From: Lysobacter sp. ISL-50
Lineage (GTDB): Bacteria > Pseudomonadota > Gammaproteobacteria > Xanthomonadales > Xanthomonadaceae
DNA length: 64,000 nt
Direction: 5' to 3'
Assembly: GCF_018612875.1 (NCBI RefSeq)
Contig: NZ_JAGGRI010000019.1
Coordinates: 102,940 to 166,939, forward strand
The notes below the pieces were generated by a model that did not search any database, had not been told where the DNA came from, and saw nothing but the letters and a program-made list of their open reading frames with translations. A program made the position numbers and the translations under genes. Of this stretch, positions 21,086-29,729 are shown piece by piece (the stretch's first letter is position 1; each line of letters starts with the position of its first letter).

Positions 21086-23578
21086 ATGGCTGGCACTCCG
21101 GTTCGACGCGGGCGCGGTACGGTTTCCACGATGGGCGCGGCGCGCTTGCTCGCCAGAATCGGGCCCCTCGCCGCGGCGTTGGGCCTGGTGCTGGTGTGCG
21201 GATCGGTCGCGCAGGCGGCGCAGGCCGCGCGCGATCCGGTGCGCGAGGTCAACACCTTCATCGGCAGCAAGGACGACGGCAACACCTTTCCCGGCGCCTC
21301 CGCGCCGTTCGGCCTGATCCAGGTCAGCCCGATCGGCGATCACTACAGCGGCTGGCGCTACGACGATCCGAAGATCCGCGGCTTCGGCCACTCGTTCCTG
21401 TCCGGCGCCGGTTGCTGGGAGCAGGGCGGCGTGTTGTCGGTGTTGCCGACCACCGGCGAGATCGGCCCGGGCAAGCGTTTCGACACGAAGGAATTCAAGT
21501 CCTTCGATCAGAAGACCTACGCGTCGTCGTACAGCCACGACGGCGAAGTCGGCCAGGCCGGCTATTACAAAGTGCGCCTGACCGGCGAAGCGGCCGGCGA
21601 CATCGACGCGGAAGCCACCGCGCTCACGCGCGCGGCGGCCGAGCGCTACACCTTCCCGGCCGGAGCGAAGCAGGGCACGATCCTGGTCAACACCGGGCAG
21701 GCCAACGAGCGCCATCTGGTGGTCGGCAGCACCGTGCAGGTGGTCGGCGATCGCGCGGTCGAAGGCCGCATCACCACCAAGAGTTTCTGCGGCGGCCAGC
21801 AGTACACCACCTGGTTCCGCATGGAGTTCGACCGTCCCTTCGCCAGCCACGGCACCTGGGACGAAACCGGCGGCCATCCCGGCGGCAGCAACAGCATGCA
21901 GGGCGACACCCGTCCGCACGGCGCGTGGTTCACCTTCGATACCGCGGGCGGCCGCGCGGTGACCGCGATCAGCGCGATCTCGCACGTCGATGCCGAAGGC
22001 GCGCGGCGCAATCTGCGCGAGGAAGGCGGCAAGAGCGGCAAGCCGCTGAGCTTCGATGCGATGCGCAAGCAGGCGCAGGACATCTGGCGCAAGGAACTCG
22101 ATTCGGTGCGCGTCGCCGGCGGCAGCGGCGACGACCGCACCGTGTTCTACACCGCGCTGTACCACTCGCTGTTGCAGCCGTTGACCGGCAGCGACAGCGA
22201 CGGCCGCTATCGCGGCTACGACACGCAAATCCACAAGGCCGAGGGCTGGACCTACTACGAGTATTTCTCGCTGTGGGACACCTATCGCTCGCAGAACCAG
22301 TTGCTGGCCATGCTGCGGCCGCAACGCGCGCGCGACATCGCCAACTCGGTGCTGAAGATCCATGAGCAGAACGGCTGGCTGCCGCGCTGGGGCTACGCCA
22401 ACTACGACAGCAACGTGATGACCGGCGATCCGGTCACTCCGTTCATGGTCGATCTGTGGCGGTTCGGCGCGCTGGAAGGCCGCGAGCAGCAGGCCTACGC
22501 GGCGCTGCGCGAGAACGCCTACGGCACGCCGCCGGCGCTGGTGCGCAGCAACGGCCGCGCCGGCAATCCGAGTTATCTCAAGGACGGCTTCGTCCAGTAC
22601 GACCGCGCGTTCCCGGCCAAGAGCATGGACGTGGACCCGCATCACGGCGGTTCGTCCACGCTGGAGTACGCGCTCGGCGATTGCTCGCTGTCGCAGATGG
22701 CGCAGGCGCTGGGCAAGAGCGAGGACGCCGCGACCTTGCGCGAACGCGGGCGCAACTGGCGCAAGGTTTGGGACAACGACGCCGCCGATGCCGAACTGGG
22801 ATTCAAGGGCTTTCCGCGTCCGCGCCTGGACGGCGGCGTGTTCTATTCGGAAACCGACGGCACCTACAGCCCGCGCTCGCACCACGGCTTCCACGAAGGC
22901 ACCGCCTGGCAGTACCAGTGGCTGACCCAGCAGGACGTGCCCGGCGTGGTCGCGGCGATGGGCGGCGCCGAGCAGACCGGCAAGCGCCTGGATGCGTTCT
23001 TCGCCTACGACGCGTTGCTGGCCGATCCGCTCAACGCCGCGCGCAAGCAGTGGGTGGTCGGGCCGTACAGCTATTACAACCAGTACCGCTACAACCCCAA
23101 CAACGAACCCGATCTGCACAGCCCGTGGATGTACACGCTGATCGGCCAGCCGTGGAAGACCGCGACCGTGCTGCGCTCGGCCCAGGCCTTGTTCACCAAC
23201 GCGCCCAACGGCGTCACCGGCAACGACGATCTGGGAACCATGTCGGCCTGGTATCTGTTCAGCGCGATCGGCCTGTACCCGGCGGTGCCGGGCAGCGGCG
23301 AGCTGCTGCTGCACACGCCGCGTTTCGAGAAGGTCGAACTCGACCTGGGCCAGGGCAAGACCCTGACCATCGAGGCGCCCGGCGCGGACGGGCGCGGCTT
23401 GCAGTACGTGCAGTCGGCGAGTTTCGACGGCAAGCCGCAGGACAAGGTCTGGCTGGATTGGAGCGCGCTGCGCCAGGGCGGCAGCTTGCGGTTCGCGCTG
23501 GACAAGACGCCGGCGGTGGGCGGGTGGGGGACGAAGGCGGAGGCGTTGCCGGTCTCGGCCTGCGCTTCGCCGAAGTGA
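21086..23578 (+). CDS. GH92 family exo-alpha-mannosidase, exported
   Basis: Calcium-dependent inverting alpha-mannosidase of family GH92, whose members trim alpha-1,2-, -1,3- or -1,6-linked mannose from N-glycans. About 830 residues. The N-terminus is long and Arg-rich before a hydrophobic core (IGPLAAALGLVLVCGSVAQA) that looks like a signal peptide; the ATG at 21131 is an alternative start. Family motifs: VNTFIGSKDDGNTFPGAS, APFGLIQVSP, the general-acid region FHEGTAWQYQW near residue 603, and the base region GNDDLGTMSAWYLFSAIGLYP. Linkage specificity cannot be read from sequence alone. AAGGA lies 11 bases before the chosen ATG. It sits between the receptor and the GH20 gene. Confidence 0.95.
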   Translation: MAGTPVRRGRGTVSTMGAARLLARIGPLAAALGLVLVCGSVAQAAQAARDPVREVNTFIGSKDDGNTFPGASAPFGLIQVSPIGDHYSGWRYDDPKIRGFGHSFLSGAGCWEQGGVLSVLPTTGEIGPGKRFDTKEFKSFDQKTYASSYSHDGEVGQAGYYKVRLTGEAAGDIDAEATALTRAAAERYTFPAGAKQGTILVNTGQANERHLVVGSTVQVVGDRAVEGRITTKSFCGGQQYTTWFRMEFDRPFASHGTWDETGGHPGGSNSMQGDTRPHGAWFTFDTAGGRAVTAISAISHVDAEGARRNLREEGGKSGKPLSFDAMRKQAQDIWRKELDSVRVAGGSGDDRTVFYTALYHSLLQPLTGSDSDGRYRGYDTQIHKAEGWTYYEYFSLWDTYRSQNQLLAMLRPQRARDIANSVLKIHEQNGWLPRWGYANYDSNVMTGDPVTPFMVDLWRFGALEGREQQAYAALRENAYGTPPALVRSNGRAGNPSYLKDGFVQYDRAFPAKSMDVDPHHGGSSTLEYALGDCSLSQMAQALGKSEDAATLRERGRNWRKVWDNDAADAELGFKGFPRPRLDGGVFYSETDGTYSPRSHHGFHEGTAWQYQWLTQQDVPGVVAAMGGAEQTGKRLDAFFAYDALLADPLNAARKQWVVGPYSYYNQYRYNPNNEPDLHSPWMYTLIGQPWKTATVLRSAQALFTNAPNGVTGNDDLGTMSAWYLFSAIGLYPAVPGSGELLLHTPRFEKVELDLGQGKTLTIEAPGADGRGLQYVQSASFDGKPQDKVWLDWSALRQGGSLRFALDKTPAVGGWGTKAEALPVSACASPK

Positions 23579-23830
23579 ATGAGGACGCGCAAGCCAGACG
23601 CTTCGATACGTGAATAGACCCGCGCCAGCCTCAAGCCGTCATTCCCGCGAACGCGGGAATCCAGTGTCTTGCCGCGATCTGTCCGAAAGTCGCTGGATGT
23701 TCGGCTTCGCCGAAGTAAGGCAGAGCCCGCGTTCGCGGGAATGACGGCATGAAGGAAGACCGCGAGGTTGAGGAACGCGAGCATGCCGCCCCGGTAAGAG
23801 CAGCGAAGCAACCGTAAGGACCCAAGCTAG
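23579..23830. repeat. Inverted-repeat element between GH92 and GH20 genes
   Basis: Arms at about 23635-23664 (GCCGTCATTCCCGCGAACGC and onward) and 23727-23748 (its reverse complement) enclose a 60-bp core unlike that of the elements at 7303 and 63162. The rest of the gap holds the GH20 ribosome-binding site (AAGGA, 23816-23820). No gene is present. Confidence 0.75.
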
Positions 23831-26245
23831 ATGAAAGACGCATTGGCCAAATCAGGACGAACCAAACTGCATGCCGCGGTGCTCGGCCTGTTCGGCGCGG
23901 CGATCGGCGTGGTGCCGCTGGCGCACGACGCGCACGCGGCGGCGACGAATACGCCCGCGGCCAATGCCGGTTCCGCCGTCCTCGCGCCCGAACTGGTGCC
24001 GCTGCCGGCGAAGCTGCAACGCGGCGACGGCGAGTTCGCCCTCGACGCCGCGGTGACGATCTACGCCAACAATGCCGAAGCGCGCGCCGTCGCCCATCTG
24101 CTGCGCGATGAGCTGGCCGCGACCCAGGACCTGCAACTGTCGCTGCGCAGCGGCGCCCCGCAGGCGCGCAAGGGCGAGGCCGATCCCAGCCGCTACGTGC
24201 AGTTCGTCGCCGAGCCGATCGCCGCCAACGCCGATGCGCGCGCCAAGGAACGCTACTCGCTGGAGATCACCGCGCGCGGCATCCGCCTGGCCGGCCCGCC
24301 CGCCGGTCTGTTCTACGGCTACCAGACCTTGCGCCAACTGCTGCCGGTCGCGCGCGGCGCGCAATCGCTGCGCGTGCAGGCGCTGAGCATCGAAGACCAG
24401 CCGCGCTTTGTCTATCGCGGCATGCACCTGGACGTGGGCCGGCATCTGTATCCGCTGGCCTTCATCAAGCGCTATGTCGATCTGATGGCGCGCTACAAGC
24501 TCAACACCTTCCATTGGCACCTGACCGAGGACCAGGGCTGGCGCATCGAGATCAAGCGCTATCCCAAGCTCACCAGCGTCGGTTCCAAGCGCAAGGAAAC
24601 CGTGCTCGGGCGCAACATCGAGCCTTATGTCGGCGACGGCCAGCCCTACGGCGGTTTCTACACTCAGGACGAAGTGCGCGAAGTCGTGGCCTATGCGCGC
24701 GCCCGCCACATTATGGTGATTCCGGAAATCGAGATGCCGGGCCATTCGCTCGCCGCGCTGGCCGCGTATCCGGAACTGGCCTGCACGCCGGGGCCGTTCG
24801 AGGTCGGCGGCAACTGGGGCGTGTACGACGACATCTACTGCCCGAAGGAAGAAACCTTCAAGTTCCTGGAAAACGTGCTCGACGAAGTGGTCGCGCTGTT
24901 TCCCGCGCCGTTCGTGCACATCGGCGGCGACGAAGCGCCGAAGACGCGCTGGAAGAGCAGCGAGGTCGCGCAGGCGGTGATGCGCCGCGAAGGCCTGAAG
25001 GACGAACACGAGCTGCAGAGTTATTTCATCCAGCGCATGGAGAAGTTCCTGCATTCGCGCGGCAAGCGCATCATCGGCTGGGACGAGATCCTGGAAGGCG
25101 GACTGGCCGCGGACGCGACGGTGATGTCCTGGCGCGGCGAGGCCGGCGGCATCGCCGCCGCGCAGCAGGGCCACGACGTGATCATGACCCCGACCCAATG
25201 CTGCTACTTCGATTACGGCCAGGGCCCGGCCGCGCACGAGCAGTGGAACCTGGGCGGCGAACTGAGCCTGGACAAGGTCTACGGCTACGACCCGGTGCCG
25301 AAGGTGCTCGACGCCGCGCAGGCGCGGCATGTGCTGGGCGTGCAAGGCAATGTCTGGACCGAGTACCTCAAGACCCCGGCGATGGTCGAATACATGGTGT
25401 TCCCGCGCCTGCTCGCGCTGGCCGAGGTGGCGTGGACGCCGCAGCCCGATCGCGATTTCGGCGATTTCCAGCGCCGCCTGCGCGGCCAGTTCCCGCAACT
25501 GGATCGCGAGCAGGTCGGCTATCGCATTCCCGCGCCGCAGGGCCTGACCGATGCGCTGCAGATCGAGCAAGACGACGCGCGCGAGTACAAACACCGCTTC
25601 ACCCTGACCCCGGCCGTGCCCGGCGCCACGATCCGCTACACCCTCGACGGCAGCGAGCCGGGCGAAGCCTCGCCGGTCTATCAAGGCCCGATCGAGGTCG
25701 TCGTGCCGCTGGGTCAGTCGCGCGAACTGCGCACCGTGACCGTACTCGCCGACGGCCGCCGTAGTGGGGTGCACAGCGCCAGCGTGCGTTATCGCAGTTA
25801 TCTGCCGGCGCTCGCCAAGCCGGCGCGCGCCGCAAGCGGTCTGGGATATCGCGTGTACGAAGGTCTGTTTTCCAGCCTGGACGAATTCGAACGCGCCGGC
25901 TCGCCGGTGGCGCAGGGCGCGGCGTCGTCGCTGGACGTGCTCGCCTTCGGTCGCAAGAACCGTTTCGGCGTGCGCTTCGATGGCTTCATCGAAGTGCCGG
26001 CCGACGGCGTGTATCGCTACGCCTTGCAGGGCGACGATCGCTCAGCCTTGTACATCGACGGCGAACCGGTGATCCGCAACGAAACCTACGACCAGACCGT
26101 GGTCGCCTCGGTGCCGCTGCGGCGCGGTTGGCATCGCCTGCGCATCGACTGGTATCAGCGCGAAGGCGGGTTGGCGCTGCGCCTGCAATCGGCGGCGCCG
26201 GGCCAGGAACTGCGGCCGCTGGACGCGCGCGAGGCGGTGCATTGA
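23831..26245 (+). CDS. GH20 beta-N-acetylhexosaminidase with PA14-like domain
   Basis: Retaining exo-hexosaminidase using substrate-assisted catalysis to release terminal GlcNAc or GalNAc. 804 residues. Layout: signal-like N-terminus (LHAAVLGLFGAAIGVVPLAHDAHA), GH20b-type domain to about residue 195, TIM barrel from FVYRGMHLDVGRHLYPLAFI, catalytic HIGGDEAPKTRW with D367-E368, and a substrate Trp region (TVMSWRGEAGG; VQGNVWTEYLKTPAMVEYMV). A chitobiase C-like segment follows (TIRYTLDGSEP), then a PA14-like domain (FIEVPADGVYRYALQGDDRS), usually carbohydrate-binding. Start ATG has AAGGA 10 bases upstream. In this locus it would remove antennary GlcNAc before mannose trimming. Confidence 0.95.
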   Translation: MKDALAKSGRTKLHAAVLGLFGAAIGVVPLAHDAHAAATNTPAANAGSAVLAPELVPLPAKLQRGDGEFALDAAVTIYANNAEARAVAHLLRDELAATQDLQLSLRSGAPQARKGEADPSRYVQFVAEPIAANADARAKERYSLEITARGIRLAGPPAGLFYGYQTLRQLLPVARGAQSLRVQALSIEDQPRFVYRGMHLDVGRHLYPLAFIKRYVDLMARYKLNTFHWHLTEDQGWRIEIKRYPKLTSVGSKRKETVLGRNIEPYVGDGQPYGGFYTQDEVREVVAYARARHIMVIPEIEMPGHSLAALAAYPELACTPGPFEVGGNWGVYDDIYCPKEETFKFLENVLDEVVALFPAPFVHIGGDEAPKTRWKSSEVAQAVMRREGLKDEHELQSYFIQRMEKFLHSRGKRIIGWDEILEGGLAADATVMSWRGEAGGIAAAQQGHDVIMTPTQCCYFDYGQGPAAHEQWNLGGELSLDKVYGYDPVPKVLDAAQARHVLGVQGNVWTEYLKTPAMVEYMVFPRLLALAEVAWTPQPDRDFGDFQRRLRGQFPQLDREQVGYRIPAPQGLTDALQIEQDDAREYKHRFTLTPAVPGATIRYTLDGSEPGEASPVYQGPIEVVVPLGQSRELRTVTVLADGRRSGVHSASVRYRSYLPALAKPARAASGLGYRVYEGLFSSLDEFERAGSPVAQGAASSLDVLAFGRKNRFGVRFDGFIEVPADGVYRYALQGDDRSALYIDGEPVIRNETYDQTVVASVPLRRGWHRLRIDWYQREGGLALRLQSAAPGQELRPLDAREAVH

Positions 26246-26312
26246 ATGCCTTCGTTCAAGCGCGCGGACGAAGTCGGAACGGATGTCGCGGCGGGATTTT
26301 TTTTGCTGTTGT

Positions 26313-26327
26313 TTTAGATCGATCCAA
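26313..26327. promoter_or_regulatory. Putative operator for the second TonB receptor gene
   Basis: TTTAGATCGATCCAA, identical to 17944-17958, lying 85 bases before the second receptor's start. The flanks differ between the two sites, so conservation is confined to the motif. This supports binding by one regulator encoded elsewhere. Confidence 0.72.
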
Positions 26328-26411
26328 ATCGGGCGGCGCGGAGTACGCCGGTCCCGCACACACGAACGTAACCTTGGCCGAGGGTTCGGCCGCGATTGGG
26401 AGGGGTAGCCA

Positions 26412-29315
26412 GTGAGCCAGCATCAGAACCGCAAGCCGAGCCAAGGCCATGCGTCGCAACAGATTCCGGGCCGTTCGCGCGGCTTCGCGCATCGCAACGT
26501 CCTGACCGCGGCGACGCTCGCGGCCTTGTACCTGCCGCTGCTCGCGCAGGCGCAGGACGCCGCGCCGGCCGCGTCGGGCGAAGTCAAGGCGATCGACAAG
26601 ATCACCGTCACCGGTTCGCGCATCAAGCGCGCGGAAATCGAAGGTCCGGCGCCGGTCACGGTGATCACCACCGAGCAGATCAAGCGCGAAGGTTTCGCCA
26701 ACGTGTACGAAGCGCTGAGCTCGTTGACGGAAGTCACCGGTTCCGTCCAGGCCGACGTCAACAAGGGCCCCACGCCCAACGCCAGCCCGCTCAACCTGCG
26801 CAACCTCGGCCCCGGCCGCACGCTGCTGCTGATCGACGGCCGCCGCGTCGCCGACTATCCCTTGCCGTACGAAGGCCGCGGCAACTTCGCCAACTTCAAC
26901 AACATTCCGATGTCGGCGGTGGAGCGCATCGAAGTGCTGGCCAGCGGCGGCTCGGCGATCTACGGCTCCGACGCCATGGCCGGCGTCATCAACATCATCA
27001 TGAAGAAGAACTTCAACGGCGACGAAGTTCGGATCAAGGGCGGCACCACCACCCGCGGCGGCGGCGATTCCTACGACCTGTCGTGGACGGGCGGGCGCAC
27101 CGGCGAGAAGTGGAGCGCCACCTACGGCGTGCAATTGAGCGGTCGCGAAACCATTTTCGCCGGCCAGCGCGGCTTCCTCGCCTCCGATCTGGAGCCGGCC
27201 GCCACGGTCAAGCCGCTGGTCAACGATCCCTGGCCGTGGGTGTGGGGCGTGGAGCTGATCGACACCGGCGCCAAGCGCCGCGTCACGCCGCCGGCCGGCG
27301 CCTGCGACCGCTTCCAGGATCTGCCGCTGCACAACTTCCTCGGCAACGACGGCAACGCGCCCGAGTACCCCGGCTACAGCTGCTCGCAATCGCGCGGCAA
27401 CTCGCTGTGGAGTCTGCGCAACGGCTCGGACAACCGCTCCGGCTTCGGCAACTTCACCTACGACTTCGACAACGGCATGCAGGCCTGGGTCAGCGCTTCG
27501 CTGTGGGACAGCGACGGCGAGTCGCGCCAGGACGAAGCGCTGCGCTTCGAACTCAACCGCGGCGGCGCGTTCTACGACCAGAACACCGGTGGCACCTATC
27601 AAGCGCGCCGCGCCTTCACCGTGCCCGAAGCCGGCAGCCGCGATCCGTTCCTGTTCAACACCAGCGAGCGTTCCTGGGACCTCGCCGCCGGCCTGCGCGG
27701 CCGCTTCGGCGAGCGCTTCAACTGGGACGCCACGGTCGGTCGCACCGAGTACAAGGTCGACTTCAGCTTCCCGGGCATGCTGCAAGGCGCGGTCGACAGT
27801 TACTTCCTCGGGCCGCAACTGGGCACCAACAACGGTTTGCCGGTGTACAACCTGGACATGAACCGGTTCTGGAGCCCGATGACGCCGGACACCTTCCGCC
27901 AGCTCACCACGCGCGGCAAGAGCAGCGCGGAATCGTGGATGAACCAGGCCCAGTTCGCGGTCACCGGCGATCTGTTCGAGCTGCCGGCCGGCCCGATCGG
28001 CTTCGCCGGCGTGATCGAAGCCGGCTCGCAGGGCTACCGCCTCAACCCCGATCCGCAGACCTTTGGTCCGAACAAGCTCTACGACCAGCCCGGCGGCACC
28101 AACCAGGGCGGCGGCGAACGCAAGCGCTACGCGGTCGGCGTCGAGTTCAAGGTGCCGGTGTTCAAGACCCTCAACGTGACCACGGCCGGCCGCTTCGACC
28201 GTTACGACGACGACGCGCGCAAGGAGAGCAATTTTACCTGGAACGCCGGCATCGAGTGGCGTCCGATACAAAGCCTGCTGATCCGCGGCGCTTACAACAC
28301 CACCTTCCGCGCGCCGGACATGCATTACCTGTTCGCCACCAGCGGCACCGGCACCCAGGAAGACTCCGACGTGGCGACCTGCATCAGCCGCGGGCTCGGG
28401 CCGGATTGCAGTTCGCAGGCGCTGTACTACCGCCACAACATCGCCCGCACCGGCAACCTCAAGCTCGACAGCGAGACCGGCAAGTCGTGGAGCGCCGGCC
28501 TGGTGTGGGACGCGACCGACAACCTGTCGTTCAGCGCCGACTATTGGCGCATGACCATCGACAACCAGGTCCGCGATTTCGACATCGCCGACATCCTCGA
28601 TCTGGAAAGCCAGTGCCGCAACGGCCGCACGCGCCGCGCCAGCGATCGCATGCAGGTCACCCCGGGCTCCTCGACGTGCCAGGACATCGTCTCGCGCGTC
28701 ACCCGCAGCGCGCCGGGCACCAATTCGTTCGGCGTGGCCGATCCGAATTATCCGCTCGGGCAGGTGGTCTCGGTGTTCAGCGGCCCGATCAACATCGCTT
28801 ACCGCGAAGTGGCCGGCGTCGATCTGACCGCGCGCTACAAGATCCCGGCGACCCGCTTCGGCGATTTCAGCTTCCAGTTCAACTACACCAACCAGCTCAA
28901 GAACAACGAACAGCGCGATCCGGGTTCGCCGATGCAGGAGAACCGCGACAAGGAAGTGCGCACCTTCGCCCGCGCCAGCGCCAGCTGGAGCCGCGGCCCG
29001 TGGAACGCGACCTTGTTCGCCAACCGCATCGGCCACGTCAACGGCGACGGTTACAACGAGTGCGCGCCGATTCTCCCCGGCCAGACCGACACCTCCTGCC
29101 ACATGGTCGGCAAGCTCAAGGCGCCGGTGTATTTCAACCTGAGCGCGGGTTACCAGCTGACCGAACAGGCCCGGGTCAACCTGTACATCGACAACCTGCT
29201 CGACGAGGCCGATTACAAGGACCCGTACAAGAAGTTCTTCGCCTACGCCAATGAGCGCGTGTTCTCGCGCGTGGGCCGTGAAATCTCGGCGGAGTTCGTT
29301 TACAAGTTCGATTGA
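26412..29315 (+). CDS. TonB-dependent outer-membrane receptor, second of two
   Basis: A 967-residue receptor, paralogous to the one at 18102. Signal peptide with a long basic n-region, then hydrophobic LTAATLAALYLPLLAQAQ. The segment ITVTGSRIKRAEIEGPAPV is nearly identical to the paralogue, as are the plug motifs LNLRNLGPGRTLLLIDGRRV and VERIEVLASGGSAIYGSDAM. The extracellular-loop regions differ, suggesting related but distinct ligands. The barrel ends EISAEFVYKFD. The start is GTG with GGAGGGG upstream. It is preceded by the shared operator motif and followed at 29505 by a terminator, so it may be a single-gene unit inside the locus. Confidence 0.93.
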   Translation: MSQHQNRKPSQGHASQQIPGRSRGFAHRNVLTAATLAALYLPLLAQAQDAAPAASGEVKAIDKITVTGSRIKRAEIEGPAPVTVITTEQIKREGFANVYEALSSLTEVTGSVQADVNKGPTPNASPLNLRNLGPGRTLLLIDGRRVADYPLPYEGRGNFANFNNIPMSAVERIEVLASGGSAIYGSDAMAGVINIIMKKNFNGDEVRIKGGTTTRGGGDSYDLSWTGGRTGEKWSATYGVQLSGRETIFAGQRGFLASDLEPAATVKPLVNDPWPWVWGVELIDTGAKRRVTPPAGACDRFQDLPLHNFLGNDGNAPEYPGYSCSQSRGNSLWSLRNGSDNRSGFGNFTYDFDNGMQAWVSASLWDSDGESRQDEALRFELNRGGAFYDQNTGGTYQARRAFTVPEAGSRDPFLFNTSERSWDLAAGLRGRFGERFNWDATVGRTEYKVDFSFPGMLQGAVDSYFLGPQLGTNNGLPVYNLDMNRFWSPMTPDTFRQLTTRGKSSAESWMNQAQFAVTGDLFELPAGPIGFAGVIEAGSQGYRLNPDPQTFGPNKLYDQPGGTNQGGGERKRYAVGVEFKVPVFKTLNVTTAGRFDRYDDDARKESNFTWNAGIEWRPIQSLLIRGAYNTTFRAPDMHYLFATSGTGTQEDSDVATCISRGLGPDCSSQALYYRHNIARTGNLKLDSETGKSWSAGLVWDATDNLSFSADYWRMTIDNQVRDFDIADILDLESQCRNGRTRRASDRMQVTPGSSTCQDIVSRVTRSAPGTNSFGVADPNYPLGQVVSVFSGPINIAYREVAGVDLTARYKIPATRFGDFSFQFNYTNQLKNNEQRDPGSPMQENRDKEVRTFARASASWSRGPWNATLFANRIGHVNGDGYNECAPILPGQTDTSCHMVGKLKAPVYFNLSAGYQLTEQARVNLYIDNLLDEADYKDPYKKFFAYANERVFSRVGREISAEFVYKFD

Positions 29316-29729
29316 TCGCGGCACATCGGAATCGAGCGAGCGGGCCGCCCGGGCCCGTTCGATCGGCGGTACCCCGCGGCGGAACCTGCGCGCACGCCCT
29401 CCAGTCGGGCGCGCCGGTTGCGTCGCGGACCTCCCGGGCAAGGCGGTGTACCCCTCAAGGCGCGTTTGCAATGCGCGTTCGCGAGGACTTGTCCGGTTTC
29501 GGATCGGGAGCGCGAGAAACGCGCTCCCGCTTTTTCTGGACGTTATTCAGACTCTGCGCCGCAGCGAAGTCTTTTGTAGGAGGGGCTTCAGCCCCGATGC
29601 TTTTCGTTACCCGAGTTCCGCGCAATCGCGAAGTCTTTTGTGGGAGGGGCTTCAGCCCCGATGCCTTTCGTTCCAAAACCGCGCAAGCCCATAGCACTCC
29701 CGCAACACCCGCCATCCACAGGTGCCTGC
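29316..29729. other. Intergenic region between second receptor and GH2 gene
   Basis: No gene supported. It contains a rho-independent terminator at 29505-29536 and two direct copies, 29572-29608 and 29636-29672, of a REP-like unit (AGGGGCTTCAGCCCCGATGC). The same unit forms the arms of the hairpin at 10829-10934. The second copy ends 58 bases before the GH2 start. No operator of the TTTAGATCGATCCAA type is seen here. Confidence 0.7.
29505..29536 (+). terminator. Rho-independent terminator after second receptor
   Basis: Stem GGGAGCGCG with its perfect complement CGCGCTCCC around AGAAA, followed by GCTTTTTC. It lies about 190 bases after the receptor stop. Confidence 0.8.

Noticed and set aside
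26256-29471. 1071-codon open frame antisense to the second TonB receptor
   Set aside because: The plus-strand frame has signal peptide, plug and barrel motifs; the antisense product has none.
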